A stretch of DNA of 64,000 nt from positions 525,489-589,488 of the forward strand of contig JAOSKM010000001.1 in NCBI GenBank assembly GCA_027493625.1, given 5' to 3'. A program made the translations under genes and the position numbers. Position 1 is the first letter of the stretch; every line of letters starts with the position of its first letter. This DNA comes from Planctomycetota bacterium. Lineage in GTDB: Bacteria > Planctomycetota > UBA8742 > UBA2392. Below, piece by piece: positions 34,084-42,879 of this stretch. A model generated the notes under the pieces. It had not been told where the DNA came from. It did no database searches and saw nothing but the letters and a program-made list of their open reading frames with translations.

Positions 34084-35025
34084 TTAGCGGCCCATTGCTT
34101 TCGCGAACCGTGCCTGGCGGAAATCGGCTTTATCGGCCCAGGTTGGTGCGACGCGCATTTCATGTTCGTCGATGAACGTTGCGAGGCTGGCGACACGGGC
34201 ATCCAGATCGGACTGGCGCTTCAGCCAGTCACCGGCCTTTGAATCAAGGCGCGTGGCCGTCATGCGATCCAGCAGTACAACCAGCGCCCGCGGCTCGTAG
34301 CCGGCCTGCAGCAGGGTTAGCGCCGCGAAGCGGTCGGCCTCAAGGTTGAACGGGCTGGCGTAGTAGCGCCCCATCAGGTCGTCAGCATAGGTGATGCCCA
34401 GCCGCCCGAAGTTGGCGCTGACGCTATCGCCGTTGAACCAGTCTGCGCGCTCGCCGGTGGGGTCGATGATCCGCCCGCCGTGCTGCGTGCGGTAGCAATC
34501 CATTGGGTGGTTCAGCAGCACGTGGCCGAGCTGCATGGCAAGCAGGGCCGCCAGCTCGTCCTCGCTGGCGCACAGGCCGAGCGCGCCCTGGCTCAGCCAG
34601 ATGAATCCGCCGGCCGTGGCGTACATGGCGACTTGTGCCCCCTCAAGCAGCCCCACCTGCACGCCCTTGAACAGCACCAGATTATCCACCTCTGCCTGCT
34701 GATCGGCCGATCGTTTGACGAACCTGCCCAGGTGAGTAGCGGAACGAGTTACATCGCGGGAGCCAGCCTCAATGCACCTGCCCAACAGGTTCAGGTAAAC
34801 CAGCCGCTCGCCGACTTCGTGCGTTTTCAGGTCTGCCAACGGGTGCGCGTCCACCACCACGGCTGAAGCCGCTCGACCAAAGTAGTAGTGCTCACTCGAT
34901 TCAAGACGATCGCTGATTGCGGCTTCTTCAAGTGCTTTTACTGCTTCGTTCAGAGTGCTGGAACGAACGCTGCAACCCATCAGCAGTAGAAACGCCAGGC
35001 ATGTCAGGACACTGGGCCGGCTCAT
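34084..35025 (-). CDS. M48-like lipoprotein with a broken protease motif
   Basis: A 313-residue lipoprotein (LLLMGC, Cys18) with the fold pattern of M48 metalloproteases such as BepA/LoiP: GGFIWLSQGAL, then a zinc-helix region and NLEADRFAAL. The zinc motif HExxH is replaced by MQLGH in LLAMQLGHVLLNH, so the first His and the catalytic Glu are lost while the second His and the ExxxD remain. It should be inactive as a protease. The ATG overlaps the stop of the SH3-domain gene (ATGA), making a two-gene envelope operon. Confidence 0.72.
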   Translation of the reverse strand: MSRPSVLTCLAFLLLMGCSVRSSTLNEAVKALEEAAISDRLESSEHYYFGRAASAVVVDAHPLADLKTHEVGERLVYLNLLGRCIEAGSRDVTRSATHLGRFVKRSADQQAEVDNLVLFKGVQVGLLEGAQVAMYATAGGFIWLSQGALGLCASEDELAALLAMQLGHVLLNHPMDCYRTQHGGRIIDPTGERADWFNGDSVSANFGRLGITYADDLMGRYYASPFNLEADRFAALTLLQAGYEPRALVVLLDRMTATRLDSKAGDWLKRQSDLDARVASLATFIDEHEMRVAPTWADKADFRQARFAKAMGR

Positions 35026-35588
35026 TTCATGTTCCCCGGCTGCAGTCCGCCCTCGGTCTGAAAGTCGCGCATAGCCTGCTCCATCCTGGCCGGGGCAGGA
35101 TTGCGTTTATCGCCGCCAAGCTGTTGATTGAGAAACTCTTCGAAGCGGTCGATGCGCTCCAGCGCCGCCTTCATTTCGGGGCTCTCGCGGCGCATGCGTT
35201 TTTCGATGGGTTGCCTGCCGCTCGCTGCGAAGCTGGCGCTGCCAACTTCTTTGTCTTCAGACGTACGCGGCATGACTTCGAGCGGCTCTGCTTGCAGGAT
35301 CTCTTTCTTTACCCAGCCTTCGATCTGCTTGCCGTCGATGGTGCAGCGGATTTTGACGTATTCGCCGTATGTTTCATCCAGCATCTCGACGGGCTGGTTC
35401 GCTTGTAGTGTCCCCAGCGGTACGGCCTCGAAGAAGTCGGTGCTGCTCTGCACCACAGCGTCCGAGTTCGTGCTGGCGACTTTCACATACATGGTCCGGC
35501 CGGTGGATTGCGCCGATGTGGGCATGAACGCGAACAGCAACGCGCACAGGCCAAGTGCGATGGATACGGGCTTCATGGTTGTTCGCAA
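35022..35588 (-). CDS. Secreted SH3-domain protein
   Basis: A 188-residue exported protein. After a signal peptide ending TSAQ comes a bacterial SH3-like domain (MYVKVASTNSDAVV, PLGTLQANQPVEMLDETYGEYVKIRC, EGWVKKEIL) of the kind that binds peptidoglycan or peptides. A charged helical tail follows. ATG 35576 (MKPVS) is an equally good start. Its stop overlaps the start of the M48-like gene. Confidence 0.7.
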   Translation of the reverse strand: MRTTMKPVSIALGLCALLFAFMPTSAQSTGRTMYVKVASTNSDAVVQSSTDFFEAVPLGTLQANQPVEMLDETYGEYVKIRCTIDGKQIEGWVKKEILQAEPLEVMPRTSEDKEVGSASFAASGRQPIEKRMRRESPEMKAALERIDRFEEFLNQQLGGDKRNPAPARMEQAMRDFQTEGGLQPGNMK

Positions 35589-35688
35589 ACTGCGGGCCGT
35601 GAGCGATCCAGAGAATACACCGCGAATCAGCCACGGGCAAAAAGTGGCATCGCGGATTCTGGCACGACCAATTCGGCTTTGTTCCGCC

Positions 35689-35710
35689 GGCCCGACAAGA
35701 TTGTCGGGCC
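35689..35710. repeat. Palindromic core repeat, copy B
   Basis: GGCCCGACAA-GA-TTGTCGGGCC, a perfect 10-bp inverted repeat 27 nt after the aldehyde dehydrogenase stop. It shares the GACAA/TTGTC core with the copy at 34020-34035 and could end the dehydrogenase transcript. Confidence 0.5.
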
Positions 35711-35736
35711 CACCCCAACTGCAAGCTTGAAACCTG

Positions 35737-37218
35737 CTAGTTGTTGTCGATCTGGGCTTTCTGGACTTTGCCGCTGTAGTCTATCACTACGGTCTTCAGC
35801 TCGCTGAAGGCGTCGATCACCGTGGGCCCGCCTTCCCTGTGGCCGTTGCCGGTGTTCTTCCAGCCTCCGAACGGGGTGCTCACCTCCGCGCCTGTTGAGC
35901 CGGCGTTGATGTAGCACAGGCCGCAATCCAGGTCGATACTTGCCTTGTGGCAAAGATTGACGTCCTTACTGATGAACCCGGCGCTCAGGCCGTACTGCAC
36001 TCCGTTGGCTACGCTGATCGCCTCGTCGTAGCTCTTCACCTTGATTACGCTGATCACCGGGCCGAAGATTTCTTCCTGCTCGATGCGCATGCCCGGCTTC
36101 ACGTTGCTGAACACCGTGGCGGCGTAGAAGTTGCCCTTGGCGTAGGCGCCGTCTTTCAGGATCTTGCCGCCGCACTCCAGCTTGGCGCCTTCCTTCACGC
36201 CGATCTGCACGTACTCGTCGATCTTCTTGAGTTGGCCTTCATTGATGATCGCGCCGAAGAACGAGTCAGGCTCCGCGCCGTGGCCGACCTTCAGCTTCGG
36301 CGCGCGCTCCACCAGCATTTTCAGGAACTGGTCGTGCACCTTCTCGTGCACGATCACCCGCGAGCACGCCGTGCAGCGCTGGCCGCTGGTGCCGTAGCCC
36401 GCCCACATCACGGCGTTCACCGCCAGCTCCAGATCGCCGTCTTCCCACACGATCACCGGGTTCTTGCCGCCCATCTCCAGGCTCACGCGCTTGTTCAGCG
36501 GCGCGGCCTTGGTCGCGATGCCCAGGCCCGTCCTGGTGCTGCCGGTGAAGCTGATCATGCGCACGTCCGGGTGCGTGACCAGCTTGTCGCCGATCGGCGC
36601 GCCGTGGCCGATCACCATGTTGAACACGCCGGCCGGCACGCCCGCCTCGATCAGCACCTCCGCCCAGCGCTTGCCGAGCAGCGTGGTATCTTCCGCGGGC
36701 TTGAACACGATGGTGTTGCCCATCACCAGCGCCGGGTAGCTCTTCCAGCTGGGGATCGCGATGGGGAAGTTCCAGGGCGTGATCAGGCTGCACACGCCCA
36801 GCGGCTGGCGGATGGTGTACATGCGCTTGTTGGGCATCTCCGCCGGGATGGTGTGGCCCCAGCCGCGGCGCCCCTCGGCCGCGATGTAGAAGGCCATGTC
36901 GATGGCTTCCTGCACGTCGCCGCGGGCCTCGGCGATGGGCTTGCCGTTCTCGCGGCTCATGAGCTGGGCGATTTCTTCTTTACGCTTCAGCAGGATCTCC
37001 GCGCTGCGCACGATGATCTCCGCGCGCTTGGGCTGCGGCGTGGCTTTCCAGGCGGGAAACGCGGCCTTGGCGGCGGCGATCGCGGCGTCCACGTCTGAAT
37101 TGGTAGCCTGGCGGAAGGTCGCAAGCAACTCGCCATTGGCGGGGTCGCGCGAATCAAGCTTGTCGCCGCCGGCTTCCACCCACTGGCCGTTGATCAGGTT
37201 CTGCACGTGCTCGGTCAT
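35737..37218 (-). CDS. NAD(P)-dependent aldehyde dehydrogenase
   Basis: A 493-residue class of ALDH that oxidises an aldehyde to its acid. ITPWNFPIAIPSWK, catalytic Glu in SLEMGGKNPVIVWED, catalytic Cys in GTSGQRCTACSRVI, and EEIFGPVISV are complete. The sequence around FKPAEDTTLLGKRW and the end YINAGSTGAEVSTPFGGWKNTGNG resembles the AldB/alpha-ketoglutarate-semialdehyde or aminoadipate-semialdehyde groups more than P5C dehydrogenase. ATG 37218 begins the usual EHVQNLINGQW N-terminus. Confidence 0.88.
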   Translation of the reverse strand: MTEHVQNLINGQWVEAGGDKLDSRDPANGELLATFRQATNSDVDAAIAAAKAAFPAWKATPQPKRAEIIVRSAEILLKRKEEIAQLMSRENGKPIAEARGDVQEAIDMAFYIAAEGRRGWGHTIPAEMPNKRMYTIRQPLGVCSLITPWNFPIAIPSWKSYPALVMGNTIVFKPAEDTTLLGKRWAEVLIEAGVPAGVFNMVIGHGAPIGDKLVTHPDVRMISFTGSTRTGLGIATKAAPLNKRVSLEMGGKNPVIVWEDGDLELAVNAVMWAGYGTSGQRCTACSRVIVHEKVHDQFLKMLVERAPKLKVGHGAEPDSFFGAIINEGQLKKIDEYVQIGVKEGAKLECGGKILKDGAYAKGNFYAATVFSNVKPGMRIEQEEIFGPVISVIKVKSYDEAISVANGVQYGLSAGFISKDVNLCHKASIDLDCGLCYINAGSTGAEVSTPFGGWKNTGNGHREGGPTVIDAFSELKTVVIDYSGKVQKAQIDNN

Positions 37219-37318
37219 GGCTCGTCTCCCGTGTTCGCGCGCAGGGTACCAATCATGCTCGCCGCTGCCATCCACCCCTCGCGGTTGTGTGTACTCGCGG
37301 CCGGAATAGATTGAGGCC

Positions 37319-38212
37319 ATGAGGCTGATCGGGTCGCACCAACCCTGCCTGCTGCTCGCCGACGGCGCTGACCCGCAAGCCGCCGCCGATGCGGGTTTCG
37401 ACGGCGCGGTGCTTCCCGCGGCGGGTTTTAACGCCGCGGCCTGCGTGCTACTCGGCCTGCTTGCCGTCGCTGACGTCGAGTCCCCCGATGCCATTCCCGC
37501 CAGCGCCGACCTGCTGCTGCTGCGCGGCGGCGAGATCACCAACCGTCCGTTGATCGAGGCCTGCGCCGTCAGCGGTGTGCCGCTGCTGCTCGGCACGGCC
37601 GGCAGCACCCTGCGAGAGGTGACCCGCGCCGTTGGCTGGTTCCAGCTTGCGTTCCGCAAAGCCTTGCCGGCTGCACCGTCCCGACGGCGCGTCGGCCTGG
37701 ATGGCGGCGGCAGCCTGGTGCTGCTGCATGGCCCCGACGGCCCCCTGCGCGCCATGGCCCGCATGGCCGAGCAGACACTCACGCCGGTCGGCTACGAGCT
37801 CGAGGGCGAGCCCGCAACGGGCGCGCTGGCAGTCGCGGTCGGCGCCTGCGTGCTGCTGGCGCACGGCGACGGAGCAGCGCTGGTCGCGGCCGTGCGCGAG
37901 GCCGAGAAGCTGCTGGGCGAGCCCCGCAAACAACCAACGCCGCAAGAAGTCGAAGCCGCGACACGCAGCCGGCGATCCATCGTCGCGGCGCGAGATCTGC
38001 AGGCAGGCTCGCAGCTGGCTGCCGAAGACCTTGCTTTCCTGCCGCCTGGCGGAGGTCTGGGGCCGCATGAGACGGACAAAGTCATCGGCCGTTCACTTAC
38101 GCGCGATGTCGGGCAGGGGCAGCGCATCCAGGTTGACGACCTGGACGGTGAACTGCCGGAACCGCCGCCGTGGTTCGGCCCGCGGCCGCCGCGCGAAAAG
38201 CCGAGTAACTAG
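37319..38212 (+). CDS. Degenerate NeuB-like protein with an SAF domain
   Basis: A 297-residue protein. The C-terminal ~60 residues match the SAF (antifreeze-like) domain of sialic acid synthases: SRRSIVAARDLQAGSQLAAEDLAF and IGRSLTRDVGQGQRI. The N-terminal ~200 residues keep the spacing of the NeuB barrel (ITNRPLIEACAVSGVPLLLGTAGST) but lack the EIG-NHxGD start and the other metal and PEP-binding residues that I would expect. It is therefore probably not a working synthase. No sialic acid genes are adjacent. Its stop overlaps that of the next gene (CTAG). Confidence 0.6.
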   Translation: MRLIGSHQPCLLLADGADPQAAADAGFDGAVLPAAGFNAAACVLLGLLAVADVESPDAIPASADLLLLRGGEITNRPLIEACAVSGVPLLLGTAGSTLREVTRAVGWFQLAFRKALPAAPSRRRVGLDGGGSLVLLHGPDGPLRAMARMAEQTLTPVGYELEGEPATGALAVAVGACVLLAHGDGAALVAAVREAEKLLGEPRKQPTPQEVEAATRSRRSIVAARDLQAGSQLAAEDLAFLPPGGGLGPHETDKVIGRSLTRDVGQGQRIQVDDLDGELPEPPPWFGPRPPREKPSN

Positions 38213-38832
38213 CGGATGTTCGGGTCGTAAACCGGCGGCAGCTGGCTACCGCAGCTCATGCAGGTTTTTCGCCCGGCCTTGGTGCGCGCGCCGCATGCGG
38301 GGCAGTGCACGTAACCCTGCGCGTCTGCCGTCAGCATCTGCGGCTGCGGTGGGGGAGGCGGCGCCACACCTTGCGGCGGATATGGCGCCGGGTACGCCTG
38401 CGGCGGATATGGCTGCTGCTGCGGGTGCGGCTGCGGCTGCGGGTAGGCCTGCTGCGGCGGATACGGCTGTGGCGGCCCCGGTGGCGGCTGCCAGGCTGCG
38501 CCGGCCGTGTACATCGGGTTCGGTGCGGAAAATTGCGGCTGGTACTGCGGCGCCGTGCGCTGGTTGATGACACGATGGGTCTTGAACACCGGCACCAGCG
38601 CGACGCCGATCCACGACAAGCAGAAGCCGAGGGCGAAGCCGATCCACGGGTTCACGTTGTGGTCTTCAGCGCGTGACTTGCCCCAGAAGCCAAACAACAC
38701 GTTGATGCCCAGGCCGATCACCATGCCCATTACAATCATGCCTACGGAAATTTCGGGCTCGGGTGGTCCAGCCATGTAGGGATCACCGAACTCGTCGTAG
38801 CCGGATTCGTAGGGGTTTCCGACCTGCGCCAT
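38209..38832 (-). CDS. Membrane protein with Pro/Gln-rich linker and C-terminal zinc ribbon
   Basis: A 207-residue protein: two membrane helices (VGMIVMGMVIGLGINVLFG and WIGFALGFCLSWIGVALVP), then ~75 residues dominated by Pro, Gln and Tyr (PQPYPPQ-like units). It ends in a zinc ribbon with CPACGARTK and CMSCGSQLP. ATG 38832 is chosen since it starts just before the first helix. The composition suggests a flexible tether carrying a small cytosolic ribbon. I do not recognise a function. Confidence 0.65.
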   Translation of the reverse strand: MAQVGNPYESGYDEFGDPYMAGPPEPEISVGMIVMGMVIGLGINVLFGFWGKSRAEDHNVNPWIGFALGFCLSWIGVALVPVFKTHRVINQRTAPQYQPQFSAPNPMYTAGAAWQPPPGPPQPYPPQQAYPQPQPHPQQQPYPPQAYPAPYPPQGVAPPPPPQPQMLTADAQGYVHCPACGARTKAGRKTCMSCGSQLPPVYDPNIR

Positions 38833-38953
38833 GCCGCGCAGCAGGCCGACCAACAGCGCCGGCAGGCGGGGCAGCAACTCGCAGCTCAGGCTGTGTTCGA
38901 GCACGTTGAAGGCCTCAAGGACGACACAAATTGTACCGCCCCGGTATCCGAAT

Positions 38954-39445
38954 TCAAAACGGGCCTGTGCCGCCGGCGCTCGCGATGTCGTCACTGAACT
39001 GCAGCGCGATCAGCATCACGAAGATCACCACCATCACCGTGCTCACCAGCGTTGCCATGCGCTTGCGCGCGGCCGGCGTGGTCGGCATGAACACGGGCAG
39101 TGCCATCACCAGCACGCCCAGCGGGATCCAAGGCTGTGAAGTCAGCAGGTTCAGCAGGCCCACGCCGATCGACTTGATGTGAAAGGTCAACTGTTCCATG
39201 ACCGGGGCTTCAAGGTCCGGACCCTTAAGGGTCTCCTCGATGCCCATGCGCATGAAGCCCCACACGCCCATCAGGATCGCCGCTTCGATCAGGATGAACA
39301 GGTAGTAGTACAGCGCCTCGGGAAAGCGGGGCGAGGGCAGCTTCGGGTCGCGCCTGGGTTTACGCCCGCCCTTGCCCTCGGCGCGCGAGAGCATGGCCGC
39401 CAACTCTTCATCGCTGGGAAGCTGTTTCGGTTCGTCCTGCGCCAA
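38954..39445 (-). CDS. Membrane protein with three helices, unknown function
   Basis: An acidic start (QDEPKQLPSDEELAAMLSRAEG), a basic stretch, then membrane helices at LYYYLFILIEAAILMGVWG, WIPLGVLVMALPVFM and LVSTVMVVIFVMLIALQF. The start is unclear: TTG at 39445 is my choice because a longer frame would run into the divergent kinase gene at 39501. Nothing identifies the family. Confidence 0.5.
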   Translation of the reverse strand: MAQDEPKQLPSDEELAAMLSRAEGKGGRKPRRDPKLPSPRFPEALYYYLFILIEAAILMGVWGFMRMGIEETLKGPDLEAPVMEQLTFHIKSIGVGLLNLLTSQPWIPLGVLVMALPVFMPTTPAARKRMATLVSTVMVVIFVMLIALQFSDDIASAGGTGPF

Positions 39446-39500
39446 GGCTGCACCGTTAGATGGGGAGCGGAACGGGGCTACCCGAGCTAGGATAACAGCG

Positions 39501-42377
39501 ATGACGGAAGGAAACACAGGGGGTTCCGATACCAGCGCGCGGCAGGACCCGCTGGTGGGGCGACGCCTGGCCAGCTACGAGGTACTGGCGCGGGTGGCGC
39601 GTGGCGGCATGGGCGTGGTGTACCGCGCCCGGCACGTCTACATCGACAAGATCGTGGCCCTGAAGGTGCTCGACCCGGCGTTGGCCGGGCGCAACGACCT
39701 GATCGAGCGCTTCCGCACCGAGGCGCAGTCGCTGGCACGCGTCGAGCACGACAACGTTGTGAAGGTGATCGATATCCTGGAAGACAAGGGTGTCCACTTC
39801 ATCGTGATGGACTTCGCGGAGGGCACCAACCTCCGCAACCTGATCAAGGAAAAGGGCCCGTTGCCGGGCGAAGAGCTGCTGTCCGTCGCGCGCCAGACCG
39901 CCGAGGCGCTGTACGCCGCGCACCGCGAGGGCATCCTGCACCGCGACATCAAGCCCGAGAACCTGATCCTCAACAGCCGCGGGCGCTGCAAGCTGGCCGA
40001 TTTCGGTCTGGCCGGCGACCTGCGGCTGATCGCGGAAGGCCACGAAGGGCCGCTGAACTTCGGCACGCCGGCCTACTCCGCACCCGAGGTGCTGCGCCGC
40101 ATGGTGCCCGACAAGCGCAGCGACATCTTCAGTTACGGCGCGACGCTGTACTACCTTGCTACCGGCGACGCGCCCTTCGGCCAGACCGGCGCCCAGGCCA
40201 TCATGCTGCGCCAGAAGCAGGGCGCCGAGCTGCTGGACGCGCGCAGGCCCGACCTGCCGCCGAAGTTCACGCAGCTGATCATGGACTGCATCAAGTATCA
40301 CCCCAAGGATCGGCCGGGAAGCTTCCTGGAACTGCTGGATCGCCTGCCCAAGCGCATGGTCACGCGCGGCGTGTCGCCCACAGCCACCGGCCCCACTGAG
40401 CCCACAGACGTCGCCCAGCTGGACAGCGGCACCCACGAGACGCCGGAACTTGAAGGCGGCCGTCGCGGGCTGCTGATCGGCGCGGTTGCGCTTGCGGCGG
40501 TGGCGGTGGGGATCGTGGTGGTGCTGTTGCTGGGTTCGTTCCTTGACGACGGCGGCAACCAGGTCGCGGTCGCAAACCATGCGCCGCCGGTTAACCGGCC
40601 CGTAAACACACCGCCCGTCAACCGGGTGGGCAGCGCAGGCGACCCCGACGTCTCGGGCGGCGGTCCAGCCTTCCGTCCTGAAGACGAGGCTTTCCACTCC
40701 GCCGAGCTGGACAGCCGGACGGCGATGAGCAACGCCGACTACAGCGGCGCCTGGACCGCCTGGGCCGGTTTCCTGCGCGCCTACCCGACGTCGGAGTATG
40801 CGGCGCAGGCCCGCGAGAAACAGGCCGACGTATTAAAGCGCGTGGCCCAGCTGCGCAGCCTGGAATACGACAAGGCCCGGCAGAGCTCCGACGAGGCGCT
40901 CAAGGAAAGGCGCACAGGCGAGGCACTGGCGGCGCTGGATCGCTTCCCCGCCGAGCTGCTGGCGCCGCTGGGTGAACGCGACGATGTGGACGTGGCCCGC
41001 ATGCTCGACACCCAGCGCCAGGTGGTGCTGGCGGTGGAGAGCGACGACCTGGCCCGCGTACTGCAGAAAGCCGACGAATTGCGCGCCGACTGGCAGAGTG
41101 ACCAGGACAACGCGGCATCACTCAGTGAAATCCGGCGCCTGCGCAACGCCGGCAACCTGCAGCGCGAGCGCGACCTGCTTGAGGGCTTCCTGCCCGGGCG
41201 CACGACCGACACGGTGGACAGGGTGACCAGACGGCTGGCGGCACTGCGCAAGCTGCTGGAAGCCGCGCACCAGAATGCCGCGGCGCAGGTGGAAGCATGG
41301 CGCGGTTTCCATGACGCAAGCCTGGGCGAGTCGGCGGTTGCGGTGCTGGATGCCGTCGCCGGGCTGGACGCCGTGCTCGAGCGCCGCGACTTCAAGCAGG
41401 CGTTCCGCGTGCTGGACAAGCTGGAGACCGGGCTGGCTGCGCGCCGGACGCAGGCGGCGGAACAGGCCGCCCACGAGTCGCTGCGCAAGTACATCACTGA
41501 CAACGCGTTCGTGCAGAACCTGCTGCGGCGCTACCGTGACGACCTGCTGCTGGCCGATCGCGTGACGGCGGCGCTCGAGAACAACCTGCGCAACCTGCGC
41601 TGCAACAACGCGGAACGGGAGTTCCTGGTACACGCCGAGATTGACGCCCTGGGTAACCGCAGTTCGCGCATCGACAAACACACCGGTCGTGTGGTTTCCG
41701 TGTCGTCCGCCAGTTTCGTGGTGGATGACGGCGGCAAGCGCGTGACGCTGGCCTACGACATGCTGACCGTTGCGACGGTGCGGCGCCTGGTGCATGAAGG
41801 CGACAGCTTCGACGAGCAGGTCAGCCTGCTGGCATGGCTGGTGGTGCTGGGCCGCCACGACGAGGTCGCCGCCGAATTCACGCGCCTGGAGCGCGCCGCC
41901 AACGTGCCTCCGGATGTGCTCGAGCGCGGGCGCGGCCTCTCGGATGCAAAACAGCCGGCGCCCGAGGCTTTGCGCCGGCTAAACTACCTGGCCGTGCGTG
42001 CCGGCCTGCGCAGGCAAGGCGACCTTGATGCGGCCTTCGTACCGGGCTCGGTGCTGCGCCGGCTGGCGGGCGCGCAACTGGGCGTCGCGCTCGGTGACAA
42101 GGCTGCCGCCGCGGCCTACCTGGCGGCGGTGCGCGAGGTAGCGGACCCGGAACTGGTGCACCTCGCCACCTTCGAGCGAGCGCTGGGCCTGGCTGAGCCC
42201 ACGGTGGGGGACCTGCGCAACTGGATCGTGCTGGAGCCCCTGAACCCGGCGGCCTTTGCCGCGTTAGCCGAGAGGCTGGCGGCCGAGGGCGACACCAACG
42301 AGGCGAGGCAGATGGCCGGCAAGGCGCTGCTGCTGGATGCCGGCAATGAGAAGGCCTGGCGCGTGTGGTCGAGATAG
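39501..42377 (+). CDS. Membrane Ser/Thr protein kinase with a large extracytoplasmic region
   Basis: A 958-residue PknB-like kinase. The cytoplasmic kinase domain (about 15-285) is complete: Gly-rich VARGGMGVVYRAR, Lys in IVALKVL, HRDIKPENLIL, DFGLAGDL (DFG), and TPAYSAPEV. One membrane helix (RGLLIGAVALAAVAVGIVVVLL, about 325-345) leads to ~600 residues outside, rich in Ala, Arg and Glu, mainly helical, with a WxxW segment (SGAWTAWAGFLRAYP). The start is ATG 39501. It opens an eight-gene run that includes a phosphatase and envelope-glycan genes. Confidence 0.92.
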   Translation: MTEGNTGGSDTSARQDPLVGRRLASYEVLARVARGGMGVVYRARHVYIDKIVALKVLDPALAGRNDLIERFRTEAQSLARVEHDNVVKVIDILEDKGVHFIVMDFAEGTNLRNLIKEKGPLPGEELLSVARQTAEALYAAHREGILHRDIKPENLILNSRGRCKLADFGLAGDLRLIAEGHEGPLNFGTPAYSAPEVLRRMVPDKRSDIFSYGATLYYLATGDAPFGQTGAQAIMLRQKQGAELLDARRPDLPPKFTQLIMDCIKYHPKDRPGSFLELLDRLPKRMVTRGVSPTATGPTEPTDVAQLDSGTHETPELEGGRRGLLIGAVALAAVAVGIVVVLLLGSFLDDGGNQVAVANHAPPVNRPVNTPPVNRVGSAGDPDVSGGGPAFRPEDEAFHSAELDSRTAMSNADYSGAWTAWAGFLRAYPTSEYAAQAREKQADVLKRVAQLRSLEYDKARQSSDEALKERRTGEALAALDRFPAELLAPLGERDDVDVARMLDTQRQVVLAVESDDLARVLQKADELRADWQSDQDNAASLSEIRRLRNAGNLQRERDLLEGFLPGRTTDTVDRVTRRLAALRKLLEAAHQNAAAQVEAWRGFHDASLGESAVAVLDAVAGLDAVLERRDFKQAFRVLDKLETGLAARRTQAAEQAAHESLRKYITDNAFVQNLLRRYRDDLLLADRVTAALENNLRNLRCNNAEREFLVHAEIDALGNRSSRIDKHTGRVVSVSSASFVVDDGGKRVTLAYDMLTVATVRRLVHEGDSFDEQVSLLAWLVVLGRHDEVAAEFTRLERAANVPPDVLERGRGLSDAKQPAPEALRRLNYLAVRAGLRRQGDLDAAFVPGSVLRRLAGAQLGVALGDKAAAAAYLAAVREVADPELVHLATFERALGLAEPTVGDLRNWIVLEPLNPAAFAALAERLAAEGDTNEARQMAGKALLLDAGNEKAWRVWSR

Positions 42378-42417
42378 GGGGCTGGCCTTGACGGTCCGGG
42401 CTCTTAGACTGGCCCGC

Positions 42418-42870
42418 GTGAACGGATTCTCCTGGGTAATCGAGAACGAGATCGCCGGCATGGCCCGGCCCGATTTCCGCGCCGAAGCACTCTGGCCCTG
42501 GCTGTCTGAGCGCAACATCGGGCTGCTGGTCAGCCTGACCGCCGGCGCGCCGGACCCGGACCTGCTGGCGCAACACGGCATCGAGCTGCTGCACCTGCCG
42601 GTGCCGGATTTCGCGCCGCCGGGCAGGGAGGCAGTGGAAGCGTTCCTGCAGCAGGCCCGTTTCCAGCGCCACCAGGGCAAGGCCATCGTGGTTCACTGCG
42701 GCGCGGGCATCGGGCGCACCGGCACCATGATCGCCTGTTATCTGGTGGATCAAGGTTTTCCCGCGGACGAGGCCATCCGCATGGTGCGCAGCGCCCGCCC
42801 CGGCAGTATCGAAACCGCCGAGCAGGAACGCGTGGTGTTTGAGCTGGCCGAGCGGCTTGGCGAAGCGTGA
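42418..42870 (+). CDS. DUSP23-like dual-specificity protein phosphatase
   Basis: A 150-residue cysteine phosphatase with the loop VHCGAGIGRTGTM (HCxxGxxRT) and a general-acid Asp in LPVPDFAPP. The pattern GFSWV, IAGMARP, LVSLT, PDF-PP, ACYLV and RPGSIETAEQE follows animal DUSP23 (VHZ) almost block by block. It starts at GTG 42418, 40 nt after the kinase stop. It could reverse phosphorylation by that kinase or by the kinase at the end of the operon. Confidence 0.85.
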   Translation: MNGFSWVIENEIAGMARPDFRAEALWPWLSERNIGLLVSLTAGAPDPDLLAQHGIELLHLPVPDFAPPGREAVEAFLQQARFQRHQGKAIVVHCGAGIGRTGTMIACYLVDQGFPADEAIRMVRSARPGSIETAEQERVVFELAERLGEA

Positions 42871-42879
42871 GCCCGCCCC

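Noticed and set aside
38290..38530. Repetitive CTGCGG/GGATA-rich DNA as a mobile or satellite repeat
   Set aside because: It encodes the Pro/Gln/Tyr-rich linker of the protein at 38209-38832, so the repetition comes from the protein.
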